Origin: Shinella kummerowiae
Lineage (GTDB): Bacteria; Pseudomonadota; Alphaproteobacteria; Rhizobiales; Rhizobiaceae
DNA: 64,000 bases
Assembly: GCF_009827055.1 (NCBI RefSeq)
Contig: NZ_WUMK01000002.1
Coordinates: 186,001-250,000, forward strand
Reading direction: 5' to 3'
Positions 18,375 through 29,119 of this stretch are shown here, piece after piece. The position numbers were made by a program, and so were the translations under genes. Position 1 is the first letter of the stretch; each line of letters starts with the position of its first letter. Below the pieces are notes generated by a model. It did not search any database, had not been told where the DNA came from, and saw only the letters and a program-made list of their open reading frames with translations.

Positions 18375-19982
18375 CTACATCCGGAAAATGCCGAAACGGG
18401 TGGGCTCGATCGGCGCGTTGAGCGCCGCCGAGAGCGAGAGCGCCAGCACATCGCGTGTCTTGCGCGGATCGACGATGCCGTCGTCCCAGAGCCGGGCCGA
18501 GGCATAGAGCGGGTGGCTCTGGCGGGCGAACATATCGATGGTCGGCTGCTTGAACGCGGCCTCCTCCTCGCTGCTCCAACGGCCGCCGGTGCGCTCGATG
18601 CCCTCGCGCTTGACGGTCGCCAGCACGCCGGCCGCCTGCTCGCCGCCCATCACGGCGATACGGCTGTTCGGCCAGGTCCAGAGGAAACGCGGCGAGTAGG
18701 CGCGGCCGCACATGCCGTAGTTGCCGGCACCATAGGAACCGCCGATCAGCACGGTGAGCTTCGGCACATTTGCGGTCGCGACCGCCGTGACGAGCTTGGC
18801 ACCATTCTTGGCGATGCCTTCCGCCTCATATTTGCGGCCGACCATGAAGCCGGTGATGTTTTGCAGGAAGACCAGCGGAATGCCGCGCTGGGCGCAGAGC
18901 TCTATGAAATGCGCGCCCTTCAGCGCGGCTTCGGAAAACAGCACGCCATTGTTGGCGATGATGCCGACGGGCAGGCCGTGCAGCGCGGCGAAACCGCAGA
19001 CGAGCGTGGTGCCGAAGCGGGCCTTGAACTCGTCGAAACGGGAGCCGTCCACCACGCGGGCAATGACCTCGCGCACATCATAGGGCGTGCGCGTATCGGC
19101 CGGCACGATGCCGAGCAGTTCTTCCGGGTCGTAGAGCGGCGCGTCGCCATCGCCGTTTTTCGTCATTTCCCGCTTACGCGTATTGAGGTTCGCAGCGATC
19201 TGCCGGGCAATCGACAAGGCATGCCGATCATCGCGCGCAAGATGGTCGGCAACGCCGGAAAGGCGGGTGTGCACATCGCCGCCGCCGAGGTCTTCGGCCG
19301 TCACCACCTCGCCCGTCGCGGCCTTCACCAGCGGCGGGCCGGCGAGGAAGATCGTGCCCTGGTTCTCGACGATGACCGTCTCGTCGCTCATCGCCGGAAC
19401 GTAGGCGCCGCCCGCCGTGCAACTTCCCATCACGACAGCGACCTGCGGAATGCCGGCGGCGGACATCTGCGCCTGGTTATAGAAGATGCGGCCGAAATGA
19501 TCGCGGTCGGGAAAAACCTCGTCCTGGTTCGGCAGGTTGGCACCGCCGGAATCGACGAGATAGATGCAGGGCAGCCGGTTCTCCGCGGCAATTTCCTGCG
19601 CGCGCAGGTGCTTCTTCACGGTGATGGGATAGTAAGTGCCACCCTTTACGGTGGCGTCGTTGCAGACGATCATGCATTCGCGGCCGGAAACCCGGCCGAT
19701 GCCGGCGATCATGCCACCCGAGGGCGAGGCGCCGTCATAGAGGCCGTGGCCGGCGGTGAGGCCGATTTCGAGGAAGGGCGAACCGGGATCGAGCAATTGC
19801 GCGACGCGGTCACGCGGCAATAGCTTTCCCCGCGCGACATGGCGCTCGCGCGCTTTCGCCCCGCCGCCATCCATGGCCGCGCCGGCGGCCTCTTCCACAA
19901 GCCTCAGCGCATCGAGCATCGCCTTGCGGTTTGTCGCAAAGGTCTCGCTGCGGGTGTTCACGGCCGAGGGGATGACCGGCAT
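18375..19982 (-). CDS. liuB: Methylcrotonyl-CoA carboxylase, beta (carboxyltransferase) subunit
   Basis: 535-residue carboxyltransferase of the crotonase-like type. It has the acyl-CoA binding segment [19 protein letters not shown], typical of MCC beta, and later [20 protein letters not shown]. The ATG at 19982 overlaps the stop of the dehydrogenase gene by one base (TGATG). It transfers CO2 from biotin on LiuD to 3-methylcrotonyl-CoA. Confidence 0.94.
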   Translation of the reverse strand: MPVIPSAVNTRSETFATNRKAMLDALRLVEEAAGAAMDGGGAKARERHVARGKLLPRDRVAQLLDPGSPFLEIGLTAGHGLYDGASPSGGMIAGIGRVSGRECMIVCNDATVKGGTYYPITVKKHLRAQEIAAENRLPCIYLVDSGGANLPNQDEVFPDRDHFGRIFYNQAQMSAAGIPQVAVVMGSCTAGGAYVPAMSDETVIVENQGTIFLAGPPLVKAATGEVVTAEDLGGGDVHTRLSGVADHLARDDRHALSIARQIAANLNTRKREMTKNGDGDAPLYDPEELLGIVPADTRTPYDVREVIARVVDGSRFDEFKARFGTTLVCGFAALHGLPVGIIANNGVLFSEAALKGAHFIELCAQRGIPLVFLQNITGFMVGRKYEAEGIAKNGAKLVTAVATANVPKLTVLIGGSYGAGNYGMCGRAYSPRFLWTWPNSRIAVMGGEQAAGVLATVKREGIERTGGRWSSEEEAAFKQPTIDMFARQSHPLYASARLWDDGIVDPRKTRDVLALSLSAALNAPIEPTRFGIFRM

Positions 19983-21145
19983 CAAAGCGTCTCCTGAAAG
20001 ATTTCGCGGCCGATCAGCATGCGGCGGATTTCAGACGTGCCGGCGCCGATCTCGTAGAGCTTGGCGTCGCGCAACAGCCGGCCGGTCGGGTAGTCGTTGA
20101 TATAGCCGTTGCCGCCCAGCGACTGGATGGCTTCCAGCGCCAGTTTCGTCGCCATCTCGGCGGAATAGAGTATGCAGCCGGCGGCGTCCTTGCGGGTCGT
20201 TTCGCCGCGGTCGCAGGCGCTCGCGACGGCGTAGACATAGGCGCGGCAGGCATTGAGCGCGACATACATGTCGGCGACCTTGCCCTGCATCAGCTGGAAC
20301 TCGCCGATCGACTGGCCGAACTGCTTGCGCTCGTGGATGTAGGGAACCACCACGTCGAGGCAGGCGGCCATAATGCCAAGCGGGCCCCCGGACAGCACGA
20401 CGCGCTCATAATCGAGGCCGGACATCAGCACGTTGACGCCGCGCCCGACCGTGCCCATCACGTTCTCCTCCGGCACCTCGCAATTCTCGAAAACCAGTTC
20501 GCAGGTGTTGGAACCACGCATGCCGAGCTTGTCGAGTTTCTGGGCGGTCGAGAAGCCGGCAAAACCCTTTTCGATCAGGAAGGCGGTGATGCCGCGCGAA
20601 CCGGCTTCAGGATCGGTCTTGGCATAGACCACAAGCACGTCAGCATCCGGCCCGTTGGTGATCCACATCTTGTTGCCGTTCAGCACATAGCGGTCGCCGC
20701 GTTTTTCAGCGCGCAGCTTCATCGAGACGACGTCGGAGCCCGCACCCGGTTCGGACATGGCGAGCGCGCCGACATGTTCGCCGGAGATCAGCTTCGGCAG
20801 GTACTTCTGGCGCTGTTCGGGCGTGGCGTTGCGGATGATCTGGTTGACGCAGAGGTTGGAATGGGCGCCGTAGCTCAAGCCCACCGACGCCGAGGCCCGG
20901 CTGATCTCCTCCATCGCCACGCAATGGGCGAGATAGCCCATGCTGGAACCGCCATAGGATTCCGGCGCGGTAATGCCAAGCAGGCCGAGATCGCCCAACT
21001 CCCGCCAGAGCGGCATGGGGAAATTGTTCGTGCGGTCGATCTCAGCCGCCTGCGGCGCGATGCGATCCGTCGCAAACCGTCGCACGCTTTCGCGCAGCGC
21101 CTCGATGTCTTCCCCGAGCCCGAAGCTCATGCCAGCGTCGTACAT
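19982..21145 (-). CDS. liuA: Isovaleryl-CoA dehydrogenase
   Basis: FAD acyl-CoA dehydrogenase of 387 residues. It has the signatures [15 protein letters not shown] and [19 protein letters not shown], and ends [19 protein letters not shown]. It oxidises isovaleryl-CoA to 3-methylcrotonyl-CoA. The start is decided by the ribosome site: GGGAGG abuts the ATG at 21151 but lies six bases before the ATG at 21145, so the latter is used. It is followed directly by MCC beta. The oxidoreductase gene upstream ends 23 bp away. Confidence 0.93.
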   Translation of the reverse strand: MYDAGMSFGLGEDIEALRESVRRFATDRIAPQAAEIDRTNNFPMPLWRELGDLGLLGITAPESYGGSSMGYLAHCVAMEEISRASASVGLSYGAHSNLCVNQIIRNATPEQRQKYLPKLISGEHVGALAMSEPGAGSDVVSMKLRAEKRGDRYVLNGNKMWITNGPDADVLVVYAKTDPEAGSRGITAFLIEKGFAGFSTAQKLDKLGMRGSNTCELVFENCEVPEENVMGTVGRGVNVLMSGLDYERVVLSGGPLGIMAACLDVVVPYIHERKQFGQSIGEFQLMQGKVADMYVALNACRAYVYAVASACDRGETTRKDAAGCILYSAEMATKLALEAIQSLGGNGYINDYPTGRLLRDAKLYEIGAGTSEIRRMLIGREIFQETL

Positions 21146-21168
21146 GTCCATCCTCCCCTGTCGCCGCC

Positions 21169-24100
21169 TCAGGCGGCCGTCTTCTGTCGTTCTGTCCGAT
21201 CGAAGGCCACACGCATTTCCGCTTCACGCGCCTTCACCCGCTGCGCGGCTTCCTCCTTGACCGGCCCATAGCCGCGAATCTCGCCGTAAAGCGAGGCAAG
21301 CGCAACGGCCGCGTCGAGGTTTTCGCGACAGAGGTTTTCGACCACATGCTCGACCAAAGCCGCGTAATCGGTGATGAGCTGGCGCTCCATGCGACGCTCT
21401 ACGGTGCGGCCGAACGGGTCTAAAGCCGTGCCGCGCAGGCCCTTGAGCCTTGCGAGCACACCGAAGGCCGGCAGCATCCACGGCCCGAAGCGGCGCTTGC
21501 GCGGCCGGCCGTTCGCATCGTCACCCTTGAGGAACGGCGGCGCGAGGTTGAAGGCGATGCGGTAGTTGCCCTCGAACTGCTGCGCGAGCCCCGCCTTGAA
21601 CGCCGGATCGGTGAAGAGCCGCGCCACCTCGTATTCGTCCTTGTAGGCAAGGAGCTGGGCGTAGACATGCGCGACGGCGCGTGTCAGCCGGTCGTCCGGG
21701 ACAACCGCCTTTTCGGCTTCCCTTACGCGGTCCACCAGCGCCTTGTAGCGGTTGGCGAGGGCGGAATTCTGGTAGGCCGTCAGATGCGTCATGCGATGGC
21801 TGACGAGATCTTCCGTCGCCATGGTCTCCAGCGTCGCGGTCCGCTTGCCCGGCTCCAGCAGGCGCTCGGCACGGGCCGGATCGGCCGCAATCAGCCGGCC
21901 CCAGCCAAAGGCGGAAAGCGTGGCGTCGACGGCGACACCGTTCAGCACGATCGCCTGTTCGATCGCCTGGCGAGTGAGCGGGATCAACCCCTTCTGCCAG
22001 GCGAAGCCGGTCATCAGGATGTTCGTCGCCATCGCATTGCCGGCGACCTTTTCGGCGACCGTGGTGAAATCGAGCAGGTGCGACGGCGCCCGCAATGCGG
22101 CCCGCACCGTGTCCTCGACATCACGGCGGCGAAAGTCGAAGTCGCGCTTGCGCACGAAGTCGGCGACCGGGGTCAGCCTGGTGTTGATCACGCCCGTCGT
22201 GCGGTGGTGGTCGCAGAGCGTGACGGCATCCTTGGAGGAGGCCACCACATCGTCGGCGGCGATCAGCAGGTCCGCGCCGCCGGTAATGATGCGCGGCGAG
22301 GAAACGTCCTGATCCTTGAGGCCGATGCGCAGGTGGCTCATCACGGCGCCACCCTTCTGGGCGAGGCCCGCCATGTCGAGGATCATCGGCGACTTGCCAT
22401 CGAGATGGGCGGCCATGCCGAGGATCGCGCTGATCGTGAGGATGCCCGTGCCGCCGATGCCGGCGATGGCGACATTGTAGGATCGGTCACCGATCTGGAC
22501 GATCTCGGGCTCGGGAATGCCGGCCAGATCCGGGTTCGAGCGTGCCGTCTTGCGCAGCCGCCCGCCCTCCACCGTCACGAAGGAGGGGCAAAACCCCTTG
22601 AGACAGGAATAGTCCTTGTTGCAGGTCGATTGGTTGATCTTGCGCTTGCGGCCGAGTTCCGTATCGAGCGGCTCGACGGAGACACAGTTCGACTGGGTGG
22701 AACAGTCGCCACAGCCTTCGCAGACCGCCGGATTGATCATCAGACGGACCGGCGGATCCTCCATCAGGCCGCGCGAACGGCGGCGACGCTTTTCGGCGGC
22801 GCAGGTCTGCACATAGACGATGGCCGAACAGCCGGGGGCCTCCCGTATGTCGCGCATCACCCGGTCCATCTCGTCACGATGGTGCACGATGACACCGGGT
22901 GCCAGCATGGACGGCGAATAGGCTTCGGGATGGTCGGACACCAGGTAGATCGGTGCGACACCCTCATCGTGCAACTGACGCGTCACCGCCTCGGGGCTGA
23001 GCGGCCCATCGACAACCTGCCCGCCGGTCATGGCGACCGCGTCGTTGTAGAGCAGCTTGTAGGTGATGTTGACGCCCGCCGCGACCGACTGGCGGATCGC
23101 CAGGATGCCGGAATGGTAATAGGTGCCGTCACCGAGATTGACGAACATGTGCTTTTCATCGGTAAACGGCGCGATGCCGGACCACGGCACACCCTCGGCG
23201 CCCATATGGGTGAAGGTCGTCGTCTCACGATCCATCCACTGCACCATGTAGTGGCAGCCGATGCCGGCCGCAGCACGGCTTCCCTCCGGCACCTTGGTGG
23301 AGGTGTTGTGCGGACAGCCAGAGCAGAAATACGGCACGCGCTCGATGGGCGCCGCATGCGCCTTGCGGATCTTTTCGCGCTCCAGCAGGTAGGCGAGCTC
23401 GTCGGCGATCACCCTCTTCAGGCCGGCATCGAACTCCAGGTGCAGCAGCCGGGCGGCGATGGCACGGGCGACCACGCCGACGGTCAACGCCTGCGACAGG
23501 GGCAGGAACGGGTTGTCCTCATGGTCGAACTTGCCGATGATGCGCGGCCGTTCGCCATGATGCCAGTTGAACAGTTGCTGCTTGATCTGGTTTTCGATGA
23601 TCTCGCGGCGCTCTTCCACCACAAGCACCTCTTCCAGGCCCTGCGAAAATTCGCGCACGCCCTCCGGCTCCAGCGGCCAGGGCATGCGGACCTTGTAGAT
23701 GCGCATGCCGATCTCGGCCATTTCCGCCGGACCGAGGGAAAGCTCCTTCAAGGCCTGAAGCACATCCTCATAAGCCTTGCCGGACGCAATGATGCCGAAG
23801 CGGGCGCGCGGCACGTCATGCGTGACCTCATCCACCTTGTTGGCGCGGGCAAAGGCGATGGCAGCATAGCCCTTATATGTCTGCAGCCGTTCATCCTGCG
23901 GCAGCGGAGGATCCGGCCAGCGCAGGCTGAGGCCGCCCGAAGGCAACTCGAAATTCTCGGGCAGGACGAACTGGCGGCGCTCACCGGCGAGATCAACGGA
24001 GGCCGTCGTCTCGACCGTGTCGGAGATGAACTTCATGCCGACCCAACAGCCGGAATAACGCGACATGGCGGTGCCGAGCAGGCCATATTCGACGAATTCA

Positions 24101-24630
24101 TGGATCGATGACGGATAGAGCACCGGCATCAAAGCCGACATGAAGGCGTGATCGGACTGGTGCGGAATGGACGACGACTTTGCCGAGTGATCGTCGCCCG
24201 CAAAACAGAGCACGCCGCCCTGCTTCGAGGTGCCGGCAGCATTGGCATGTTTGAAGACGTCGCCGCAGCGATCGACGCCCGGACCCTTGCCGTACCAATA
24301 ACCGGCGACGCCATCTTTGCGGGCGCCCGGCGAGAGGTGAAGCTGCTGCGTGCCCCAGACGGCGGCGGCGGCCAGATCCTCGTTGACGCCCGGCCGGAAC
24401 ACGATGTCGTGCGCCGCCAGATGTTTGCCGGCTTTCGCCAGCTGCTGGTCGTAGTTGCCGAGCGGCGACCCACGATAACCCGAGATGAATGCAGCGGTGT
24501 TCAGCCTCGCGGCACGGTCGCGCCGCATCTGAACGATGGGCAGGCGCACGAGTGCCTGGATGCCGGAAAGGAAGACCCTTCCCTCCTCCGCCGTATACTT
24601 GTCCTCGAGAGAAAAGCTCTGCTTGAGCAT
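21169..24630 (-). CDS. Indolepyruvate ferredoxin oxidoreductase, fused alpha/beta
   Basis: 1153-residue thiamine-diphosphate enzyme that oxidatively decarboxylates aryl-pyruvates to aryl-acetyl-CoA. The N-terminal half is the pyrimidine/PP (IorA) part, including [16 protein letters not shown] and [10 protein letters not shown] cysteine-rich segment [13 protein letters not shown], then [13 protein letters not shown], binds an Fe-S cluster. The IorB-like gamma domain begins near [16 protein letters not shown] precedes the ATG. The gene sits just before the leucine genes and just after an Lrp regulator, which suggests shared use in amino-acid catabolism. The exact substrate is inferred. Confidence 0.92.
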   Translation of the reverse strand: MLKQSFSLEDKYTAEEGRVFLSGIQALVRLPIVQMRRDRAARLNTAAFISGYRGSPLGNYDQQLAKAGKHLAAHDIVFRPGVNEDLAAAAVWGTQQLHLSPGARKDGVAGYWYGKGPGVDRCGDVFKHANAAGTSKQGGVLCFAGDDHSAKSSSIPHQSDHAFMSALMPVLYPSSIHEFVEYGLLGTAMSRYSGCWVGMKFISDTVETTASVDLAGERRQFVLPENFELPSGGLSLRWPDPPLPQDERLQTYKGYAAIAFARANKVDEVTHDVPRARFGIIASGKAYEDVLQALKELSLGPAEMAEIGMRIYKVRMPWPLEPEGVREFSQGLEEVLVVEERREIIENQIKQQLFNWHHGERPRIIGKFDHEDNPFLPLSQALTVGVVARAIAARLLHLEFDAGLKRVIADELAYLLEREKIRKAHAAPIERVPYFCSGCPHNTSTKVPEGSRAAAGIGCHYMVQWMDRETTTFTHMGAEGVPWSGIAPFTDEKHMFVNLGDGTYYHSGILAIRQSVAAGVNITYKLLYNDAVAMTGGQVVDGPLSPEAVTRQLHDEGVAPIYLVSDHPEAYSPSMLAPGVIVHHRDEMDRVMRDIREAPGCSAIVYVQTCAAEKRRRRSRGLMEDPPVRLMINPAVCEGCGDCSTQSNCVSVEPLDTELGRKRKINQSTCNKDYSCLKGFCPSFVTVEGGRLRKTARSNPDLAGIPEPEIVQIGDRSYNVAIAGIGGTGILTISAILGMAAHLDGKSPMILDMAGLAQKGGAVMSHLRIGLKDQDVSSPRIITGGADLLIAADDVVASSKDAVTLCDHHRTTGVINTRLTPVADFVRKRDFDFRRRDVEDTVRAALRAPSHLLDFTTVAEKVAGNAMATNILMTGFAWQKGLIPLTRQAIEQAIVLNGVAVDATLSAFGWGRLIAADPARAERLLEPGKRTATLETMATEDLVSHRMTHLTAYQNSALANRYKALVDRVREAEKAVVPDDRLTRAVAHVYAQLLAYKDEYEVARLFTDPAFKAGLAQQFEGNYRIAFNLAPPFLKGDDANGRPRKRRFGPWMLPAFGVLARLKGLRGTALDPFGRTVERRMERQLITDYAALVEHVVENLCRENLDAAVALASLYGEIRGYGPVKEEAAQRVKAREAEMRVAFDRTERQKTAA

Positions 24631-24792
24631 GACTTCCTCCTCGATGGCCCTCCTCCACGAAAGCCATCCTCCATATCTAGGAGCCTACGCCTGGATTGGG
24701 AGGAGCGGGTCCTTATTTTCTCGTTGCAGCATCACGATTTAGGGATGGCGTCCGCAAATTGGGCCTGCGAACGCAAAGCCATCCTAGTGGGC

Positions 24793-25260
24793 CTAGATTG
24801 GCACGCGGTGCGTGTTCTTCAGCTCATCGAGAGCGAAGCTCGAATTGACGAAACCGACGCCCGGCAAGCGCAGCAAGGCCTTCTTCAATATCTCCTCGTA
24901 CTGCCGCACGCTGCTCGTCAGGACACGCAGCACATAGTCATGCTCGCCGGTCATCGAGTAGCACTGCACGACGTCCGGCATGTTCTTCACCGCCTTCTCG
25001 AATTCGAGAAGGGTCGCTTCATCGTGCTGTTTCAACCGCACGAAGCAGAAGACCGAGACATCGAAACCGATGAGCTTCGGATCGACCGCGACGATGCGGC
25101 CGCGGATGATGCCGAGCCGCTCCATCTCCTTGATACGCCGCCAGCACGGCGTGTGGCTGAGCCCTACCCGCGCACCGATTTCGGCGACCGTCAAATCCGG
25201 TTCGCTCTGCAACAGCCGCAGGATCTTGCGGCTCGTCTCGTCTATCGCGCCCTCGGCCAT
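24793..25260 (-). CDS. Lrp/AsnC family transcriptional regulator
   Basis: 155 residues. The N-terminal winged HTH shows ILRLLQSEPDLTVAEIGARV followed by GLSHTPCWRRIKEMERLGII. The C-terminal RAM ligand domain follows. It lies 3 bp downstream of the FAH-family gene and upstream of the oxidoreductase, all on one strand. It probably responds to an amino acid or aryl-pyruvate and controls the flanking catabolic genes, but no operator was identified. Confidence 0.9.
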   Translation of the reverse strand: MAEGAIDETSRKILRLLQSEPDLTVAEIGARVGLSHTPCWRRIKEMERLGIIRGRIVAVDPKLIGFDVSVFCFVRLKQHDEATLLEFEKAVKNMPDVVQCYSMTGEHDYVLRVLTSSVRQYEEILKKALLRLPGVGFVNSSFALDELKNTHRVPI

Positions 25261-25263
25261 GAC

Positions 25264-26421
25264 CTAGAGCAGCCCGCGGGAGGCGAGGTTACGCATCAGC
25301 GCGGCCATGCCGAACGTCCAGGGCGGGCATTCGGTGGAGAGGCGGACTGTGTTGACCAGCGCACCAAGCTCGGCATTCGAGATCGTCACCCGGTCGCCGA
25401 CCTTGTGGGTAAACCCCTGCCCCGGCGCGTCGCGGTCTTCGACCGGCGCGAAGAGCGTGCCCATGAACAGCATGAAGCCGTCTGGATATTGATGATGTTT
25501 GCCGATCGTCTGGGCGACGAGGTCGAGCGGGTCGCGGCTGATCTCGCGCATCGTGCTGCGGCCCTTCAACACGAAGCCGTCCTCGCCTTCGATCGACAGG
25601 TCGAGATCGGCCTTGCGCACATCGTCGATCGAATAGGTTTCGTCGAACAGGCGGATGAAGGGGCCGATGGCGGACGAAGCATTGTTGTCCTTCGCCTTGC
25701 CGAGAAGCAATGCCGAGCGGCCCTCGACATCGCGCAGGTTCACATCATTGCCGAGTGTCGCGCCCTTGACGCGGCCCTTGCTGTCCACGGCGAGCACGAT
25801 TTCCGGCTCCGGGTTGTTCCACTTGGAAATCGGATGCAGACCGACCGAAGCCCCCCAGCCGACCGAGGCCAGCACCGGCGCCTTGGTGAAGACCTCTGCG
25901 TCCGGCCCGATGCCGACTTCGAGATATTGCGACCAGACACCCTCCTCGATCAGCGCCGCCTTGACCTTGGCCGCGGCTTCCGAGCCCGCCTTCAGGTCGC
26001 GCAGACTGTCGCCGATGATCGCGGTGACGCGGCCGCGCACCTTCTCCGCCAAAGCCGGATTACCCGCCGCCTTCTCCTCGATCACCCGCTCGACCATCGA
26101 GCGCGCGAAGGTGACGCCACAGGCTTTTACCGCCTGAAGATCGCAGGGGGCGAGAAGATGAAGCCGGGAGAAATCACCCGCGCCCTCGACGAAAGCTCCG
26201 AGCACTCCATCGAGTGTACCAAGGGATTCTGCCGGCGCCGCGCGGGCAACGGCCGTCGGATCGTCCCGTTCCAGCAGATCGCGCATGGTGGGAAGGTCTG
26301 TGGAGGTGATGTCGAAAAGCGCGCCATCCCTAAGAACCACAAGCGCCGGGCCCTCCACATCCGGGCGCCAGATGCGCCCGACAAAGGTTCCCCGCGAAAA
26401 ATCTCCTGCCGTCAGCGTCAC
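25264..26421 (-). CDS. Fumarylacetoacetate hydrolase family protein
   Basis: 385 residues. The C-terminal FAH domain includes the metal-binding region around EPEIVLAVDSKGRVKGATLG, then NDVNLRDVE. The N-terminal part is specific to a subfamily of dehydratase/hydrolases acting on 2-keto acids. True fumarylacetoacetase is unlikely, because no homogentisate genes are present. GTG at 26421 follows GGGAGG by nine bases; a nearby ATG at 26428 is out of frame. It is cotranscribed with the Lrp regulator. The substrate is not determined. Confidence 0.82.
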   Translation of the reverse strand: MTLTAGDFSRGTFVGRIWRPDVEGPALVVLRDGALFDITSTDLPTMRDLLERDDPTAVARAAPAESLGTLDGVLGAFVEGAGDFSRLHLLAPCDLQAVKACGVTFARSMVERVIEEKAAGNPALAEKVRGRVTAIIGDSLRDLKAGSEAAAKVKAALIEEGVWSQYLEVGIGPDAEVFTKAPVLASVGWGASVGLHPISKWNNPEPEIVLAVDSKGRVKGATLGNDVNLRDVEGRSALLLGKAKDNNASSAIGPFIRLFDETYSIDDVRKADLDLSIEGEDGFVLKGRSTMREISRDPLDLVAQTIGKHHQYPDGFMLFMGTLFAPVEDRDAPGQGFTHKVGDRVTISNAELGALVNTVRLSTECPPWTFGMAALMRNLASRGLL

Positions 26422-26663
26422 GCGCCATTCCTCCCGAATTTCTCGTCTGGAGTTCTAGACTGAAAAAGGCGGCGGCGAATAGGGACGAGGCGAGAGAAGA
26501 GACGATGGTCCATCAATGCCGCCGTCACGCGTCATGCTGGCCGGGTGCGTACGGCCGAGACGATAGTGCGAGCGGCAAGGAACAGCACGACGCCGCTGGC
26601 GACGAAGACACTCGTCACGCCATTGATAAGAACACCGCGGAGAATAGAAAAATCAGAGAAAAA
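26422..26663. other. Intergenic region upstream of the FAH gene, no gene seen
   Basis: About 240 bp between the FAH-family start and tRNA-Thr. The fragment near 26530-26640 resembles degraded coding DNA in one frame (hydrophobic), but it has no start and is too short to call. Confidence 0.4.
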
Positions 26664-26738
26664 TGGTGCTGCTAGAGAGATTTGAACTCTCGGCCTCTCC
26701 CTTACCAAGGGAGTGCTCTACCCCTGAGCTATAGCAGC
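26664..26738 (-). tRNA. tRNA-Thr (GGT anticodon)
   Basis: 75 nt with encoded CCA. The acceptor stem GCTGCTA/TAGCAGC, the D arm GCTC-AGGGGTA-GAGC, the anticodon loop TTGGTAA on a CTCCC/GGGAG stem, and the T loop TTCAAAT all fold normally. The anticodon GGT reads ACC/ACT threonine codons. Confidence 0.97.
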
Positions 26739-26883
26739 GTCCGGCGAAACAAGGCTATTTCGCGTAAGCGAGGGCCTATTGCCATAGCTCACCCGGCAGT
26801 GCAAGCGGCGATTTCGCGATTGGCGCAACAAATGTGATGCGAAGCCACTTTTATACGGGGTCGGATTCATTCAGAGAGTATGC

Positions 26884-27072
26884 ATGACCGACAAGGAAGA
26901 GACGAAAACCAGGAAGATCAGGACCGAGGCGGAGATCCGTGCGGAGCGGCTGGCAAAGACGCTGCGCGACAATCTCCAGCGCCGAAAGCAGCAGGCACGC
27001 GCCCGGCGCTCCGGCGCGGCGGATGAAACGACCGGACTGCCTGCCGCAAAAAAAGACGAATCGGACGGTTAG
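26884..27072 (+). CDS. Small basic conserved-type hypothetical protein
   Basis: 62 residues, highly charged, with a lysine/arginine-rich predicted helix in the middle (RAERLAKTLRDNLQRRKQQA). No membrane segment or known domain is recognised. A gene of this kind commonly lies just before murA in Rhizobiaceae. The ATG at 26884 has a weak AGAG upstream. Codon use matches the surrounding genes. Function unknown. Confidence 0.65.
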   Translation: MTDKEETKTRKIRTEAEIRAERLAKTLRDNLQRRKQQARARRSGAADETTGLPAAKKDESDG

Positions 27073-27240
27073 TCAGGCTTGTCTTCGCCATGAAGGCCAA
27101 GGGGGTGGTTTGCGAACCGGGCGCGCGGAAAAAACGGGCGGCGGGCATGCTCTTCATTTTTCGCTCGCGATGTTCTAAAGAGCCGCCATCTCCGAAAGCC
27201 GATATTCTTTGAGAAAGGCGGGCCCGGCCCGTAATCGCAC

Positions 27241-28533
27241 ATGGATCGTATCCGAATTGTAGGCGGCAACGAACTGCGGGGCACGATCCCGATTTCCGGC
27301 GCCAAGAACGCTGCGCTGCCGCTGATGATCGCGTCTCTTCTGACGGACGACACGCTGACGCTGGAAAACGTACCGCATCTCGCCGATGTCGAGCAGCTCA
27401 TCCGCATCCTCGGCAACCACGGCGCCGACATTTCCGTCAACGGCCGTCGTGAGCGTCAGGGTGAAGGCTATTCCCGCACGGTCAATTTCACCTCGCGCAA
27501 TATTGTCGACACCACCGCGCCCTACGAGCTGGTCTCGAAGATGCGCGCTTCGTTCTGGGTCATCGGCCCGCTGCTCGCCCGCGAAGGCAAGGCCCGTGTC
27601 TCGCTGCCGGGCGGCTGCGCCATCGGAACGCGTCCGGTCGACCTGTTCATCGAGGCGCTTGCGGCCCTTGGCGCGAACATCGAGATCGACGGCGGCTATA
27701 TCGAGGCGACGGCGCCGAAGGGCGGCCTGATCGGCGCGCGTTATACCTTCCCGAAGGTTTCCGTCGGCGCCACGCATGTTCTCATGATGGCGGCAACGCT
27801 CGCCCGCGGCACGACGGTGATCGGCAACGCCGCCCGCGAGCCGGAAGTGCAGGACCTTGCCAAGTGCCTGAACGCCATGGGCGCGAGGATCACCGGTGCC
27901 GGCACCGCGACGATCACCATTGAAGGCGTCGACCAGCTCTCCGGCGCGCGCCACCGCGTCCTGCCGGACCGCATCGAGACCGGCACTTATGCCATGGCGG
28001 TCGCCATGACTGGTGGCGATGTCGTGCTGGAAGGCACCGACGCCTCCCTCCTCGACACCGCGCTTGAGGCGATCCGTCGCTCCGGCGCGGAGATCACCTC
28101 CACGGAGAGCGGCCTGCGCATCGTACGCAATGGTGGCGGCATCAAGCCGGTCGACGTGGTGACGGATCCCTTCCCCGGCTTCCCGACCGACCTGCAGGCA
28201 CAGTTCATGGGCCTGATGACCAAGTCGAGCGGCATTTCGCACATCACCGAGACGATCTTCGAAAACCGTTTCATGCACGTGCAGGAGCTTGCCCGCCTCG
28301 GCGCGAAGATCTCGCTGTCCGGCCAGACGGCCAAGATCGAAGGTGTCGAGCGGCTGCGCGGCGCCCCGGTCATGGCGACGGACCTGCGCGCCTCCGTCTC
28401 CCTCGTCATCGCCGGCCTTGCTGCCGAGGGCGAGACGATGGTGTCACGCGTCTACCACCTCGACCGCGGTTTCGAGCGGCTGGAGGAAAAACTCACCCGT
28501 TGCGGCGCCATCGTCGAGCGCGTCAGCGACTGA
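27241..28533 (+). CDS. murA: UDP-N-acetylglucosamine 1-carboxyvinyltransferase
   Basis: First committed step of peptidoglycan synthesis: enolpyruvyl transfer from PEP to UDP-GlcNAc. 430 residues. The N-terminus has [20 protein letters not shown]. The active-site loop [11 protein letters not shown] carries the cysteine that fosfomycin attacks. The C-terminus has [20 protein letters not shown]. It stands alone on the plus strand and is followed by a GC-rich hairpin. Confidence 0.96.
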   Translation: MDRIRIVGGNELRGTIPISGAKNAALPLMIASLLTDDTLTLENVPHLADVEQLIRILGNHGADISVNGRRERQGEGYSRTVNFTSRNIVDTTAPYELVSKMRASFWVIGPLLAREGKARVSLPGGCAIGTRPVDLFIEALAALGANIEIDGGYIEATAPKGGLIGARYTFPKVSVGATHVLMMAATLARGTTVIGNAAREPEVQDLAKCLNAMGARITGAGTATITIEGVDQLSGARHRVLPDRIETGTYAMAVAMTGGDVVLEGTDASLLDTALEAIRRSGAEITSTESGLRIVRNGGGIKPVDVVTDPFPGFPTDLQAQFMGLMTKSSGISHITETIFENRFMHVQELARLGAKISLSGQTAKIEGVERLRGAPVMATDLRASVSLVIAGLAAEGETMVSRVYHLDRGFERLEEKLTRCGAIVERVSD

Positions 28534-28540
28534 TCGACCC

Positions 28541-28565
28541 GCGCGGCGGTTGCAGTCCGCCGCGC
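28541..28565 (+). terminator. GC-rich hairpin after murA
   Basis: A perfect nine-pair stem, GCGCGGCGG against CCGCCGCGC, with a seven-base loop lies just after the murA stop. There is no T tract, so termination would be weak or Rho-assisted. Confidence 0.5.
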
Positions 28566-28592
28566 GCCGTCCTATCTCGTAGTCGAATATTC

Positions 28593-28618
28593 GGGATACC
28601 ACATATCCGCGGTATCCC
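28593..28618. promoter_or_regulatory. Perfect inverted repeat before the DUF2948-hisD operon
   Basis: GGGATACC and GGTATCCC are separated by ten bases and end just before the AAGGA ribosome site of the next gene. It could be a dimeric repressor operator or an RNA hairpin that limits translation. Confidence 0.45.
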
Positions 28619-28634
28619 CGGGAAGGACAGCACC

Positions 28635-29072
28635 ATGGACAGCCTGAAACTGCTTGCTCTCGACACCGAAGATCTCTCCGTCGTCTCTGCCCATCTGCAG
28701 GACGCGGTCTTCAAGACCGATGGCCTTGGCTATGACGCCCGCCATCACGTCTTCTCGGTTGTCGTCAATCGCTTCGTCTGGGAGAAGGCGGGTGGCCGCG
28801 GCAAGGCCTTCGAACGTCGCCGTGCGGTTGTCGCCTTCAAGCGCGTCAATGCGGTGCGCTCGCTCGGCATCGACCGCAAGGACGGCGACGCCGTCCTCTC
28901 CCTGCTCGCCGTGAACTTCACCCAGAAGGACGACGGGCCGGACGGCACGCTGGAGGTTGTCCTGTCCGGCAACGCGTCCATCGCGCTCGATGTGGAATGC
29001 GTCGAAGTTCAGCTTGCAGATACCGGCGGAGCGTGGGAAACCAGTCTGAAACCCCGCCATCCGGCGGTTTGA
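28635..29072 (+). CDS. DUF2948 family protein
   Basis: 145 residues starting LKLLALDTEDLSVVSAHLQD, which matches the DUF2948 family that commonly precedes hisD in alphaproteobacteria. It contains no membrane or signal segment and has mixed alpha/beta composition. AAGGA lies eight bases before the ATG. An in-frame extension upstream to 28500 crosses the intergenic hairpins and is rejected. Biochemical role unknown. It is first gene of the run leading to infA. Confidence 0.85.
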   Translation: MDSLKLLALDTEDLSVVSAHLQDAVFKTDGLGYDARHHVFSVVVNRFVWEKAGGRGKAFERRRAVVAFKRVNAVRSLGIDRKDGDAVLSLLAVNFTQKDDGPDGTLEVVLSGNASIALDVECVEVQLADTGGAWETSLKPRHPAV

Positions 29073-29119
29073 GGCATGGATCCGGCGCTTTTCGCCGGGA
29101 GACGACAGGGACAGACGAC

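Noticed and set aside
16141-18507. A 788-codon plus-strand open frame opposite the carboxylase alpha gene
   Set aside because: It overlaps three well-supported minus-strand genes and shows no motif.
21667-24111. An 814-codon plus-strand open frame opposite the oxidoreductase
   Set aside because: It is antisense to a gene with complete cofactor and Fe-S motifs. The translated sequence is Arg/His/Asp-rich, typical of shadow frames.
24148-26463. A 771-codon plus-strand open frame across three minus-strand genes
   Set aside because: It spans gene boundaries of the oxidoreductase, Lrp and FAH genes, has no domain pattern, and is a codon-bias artefact.
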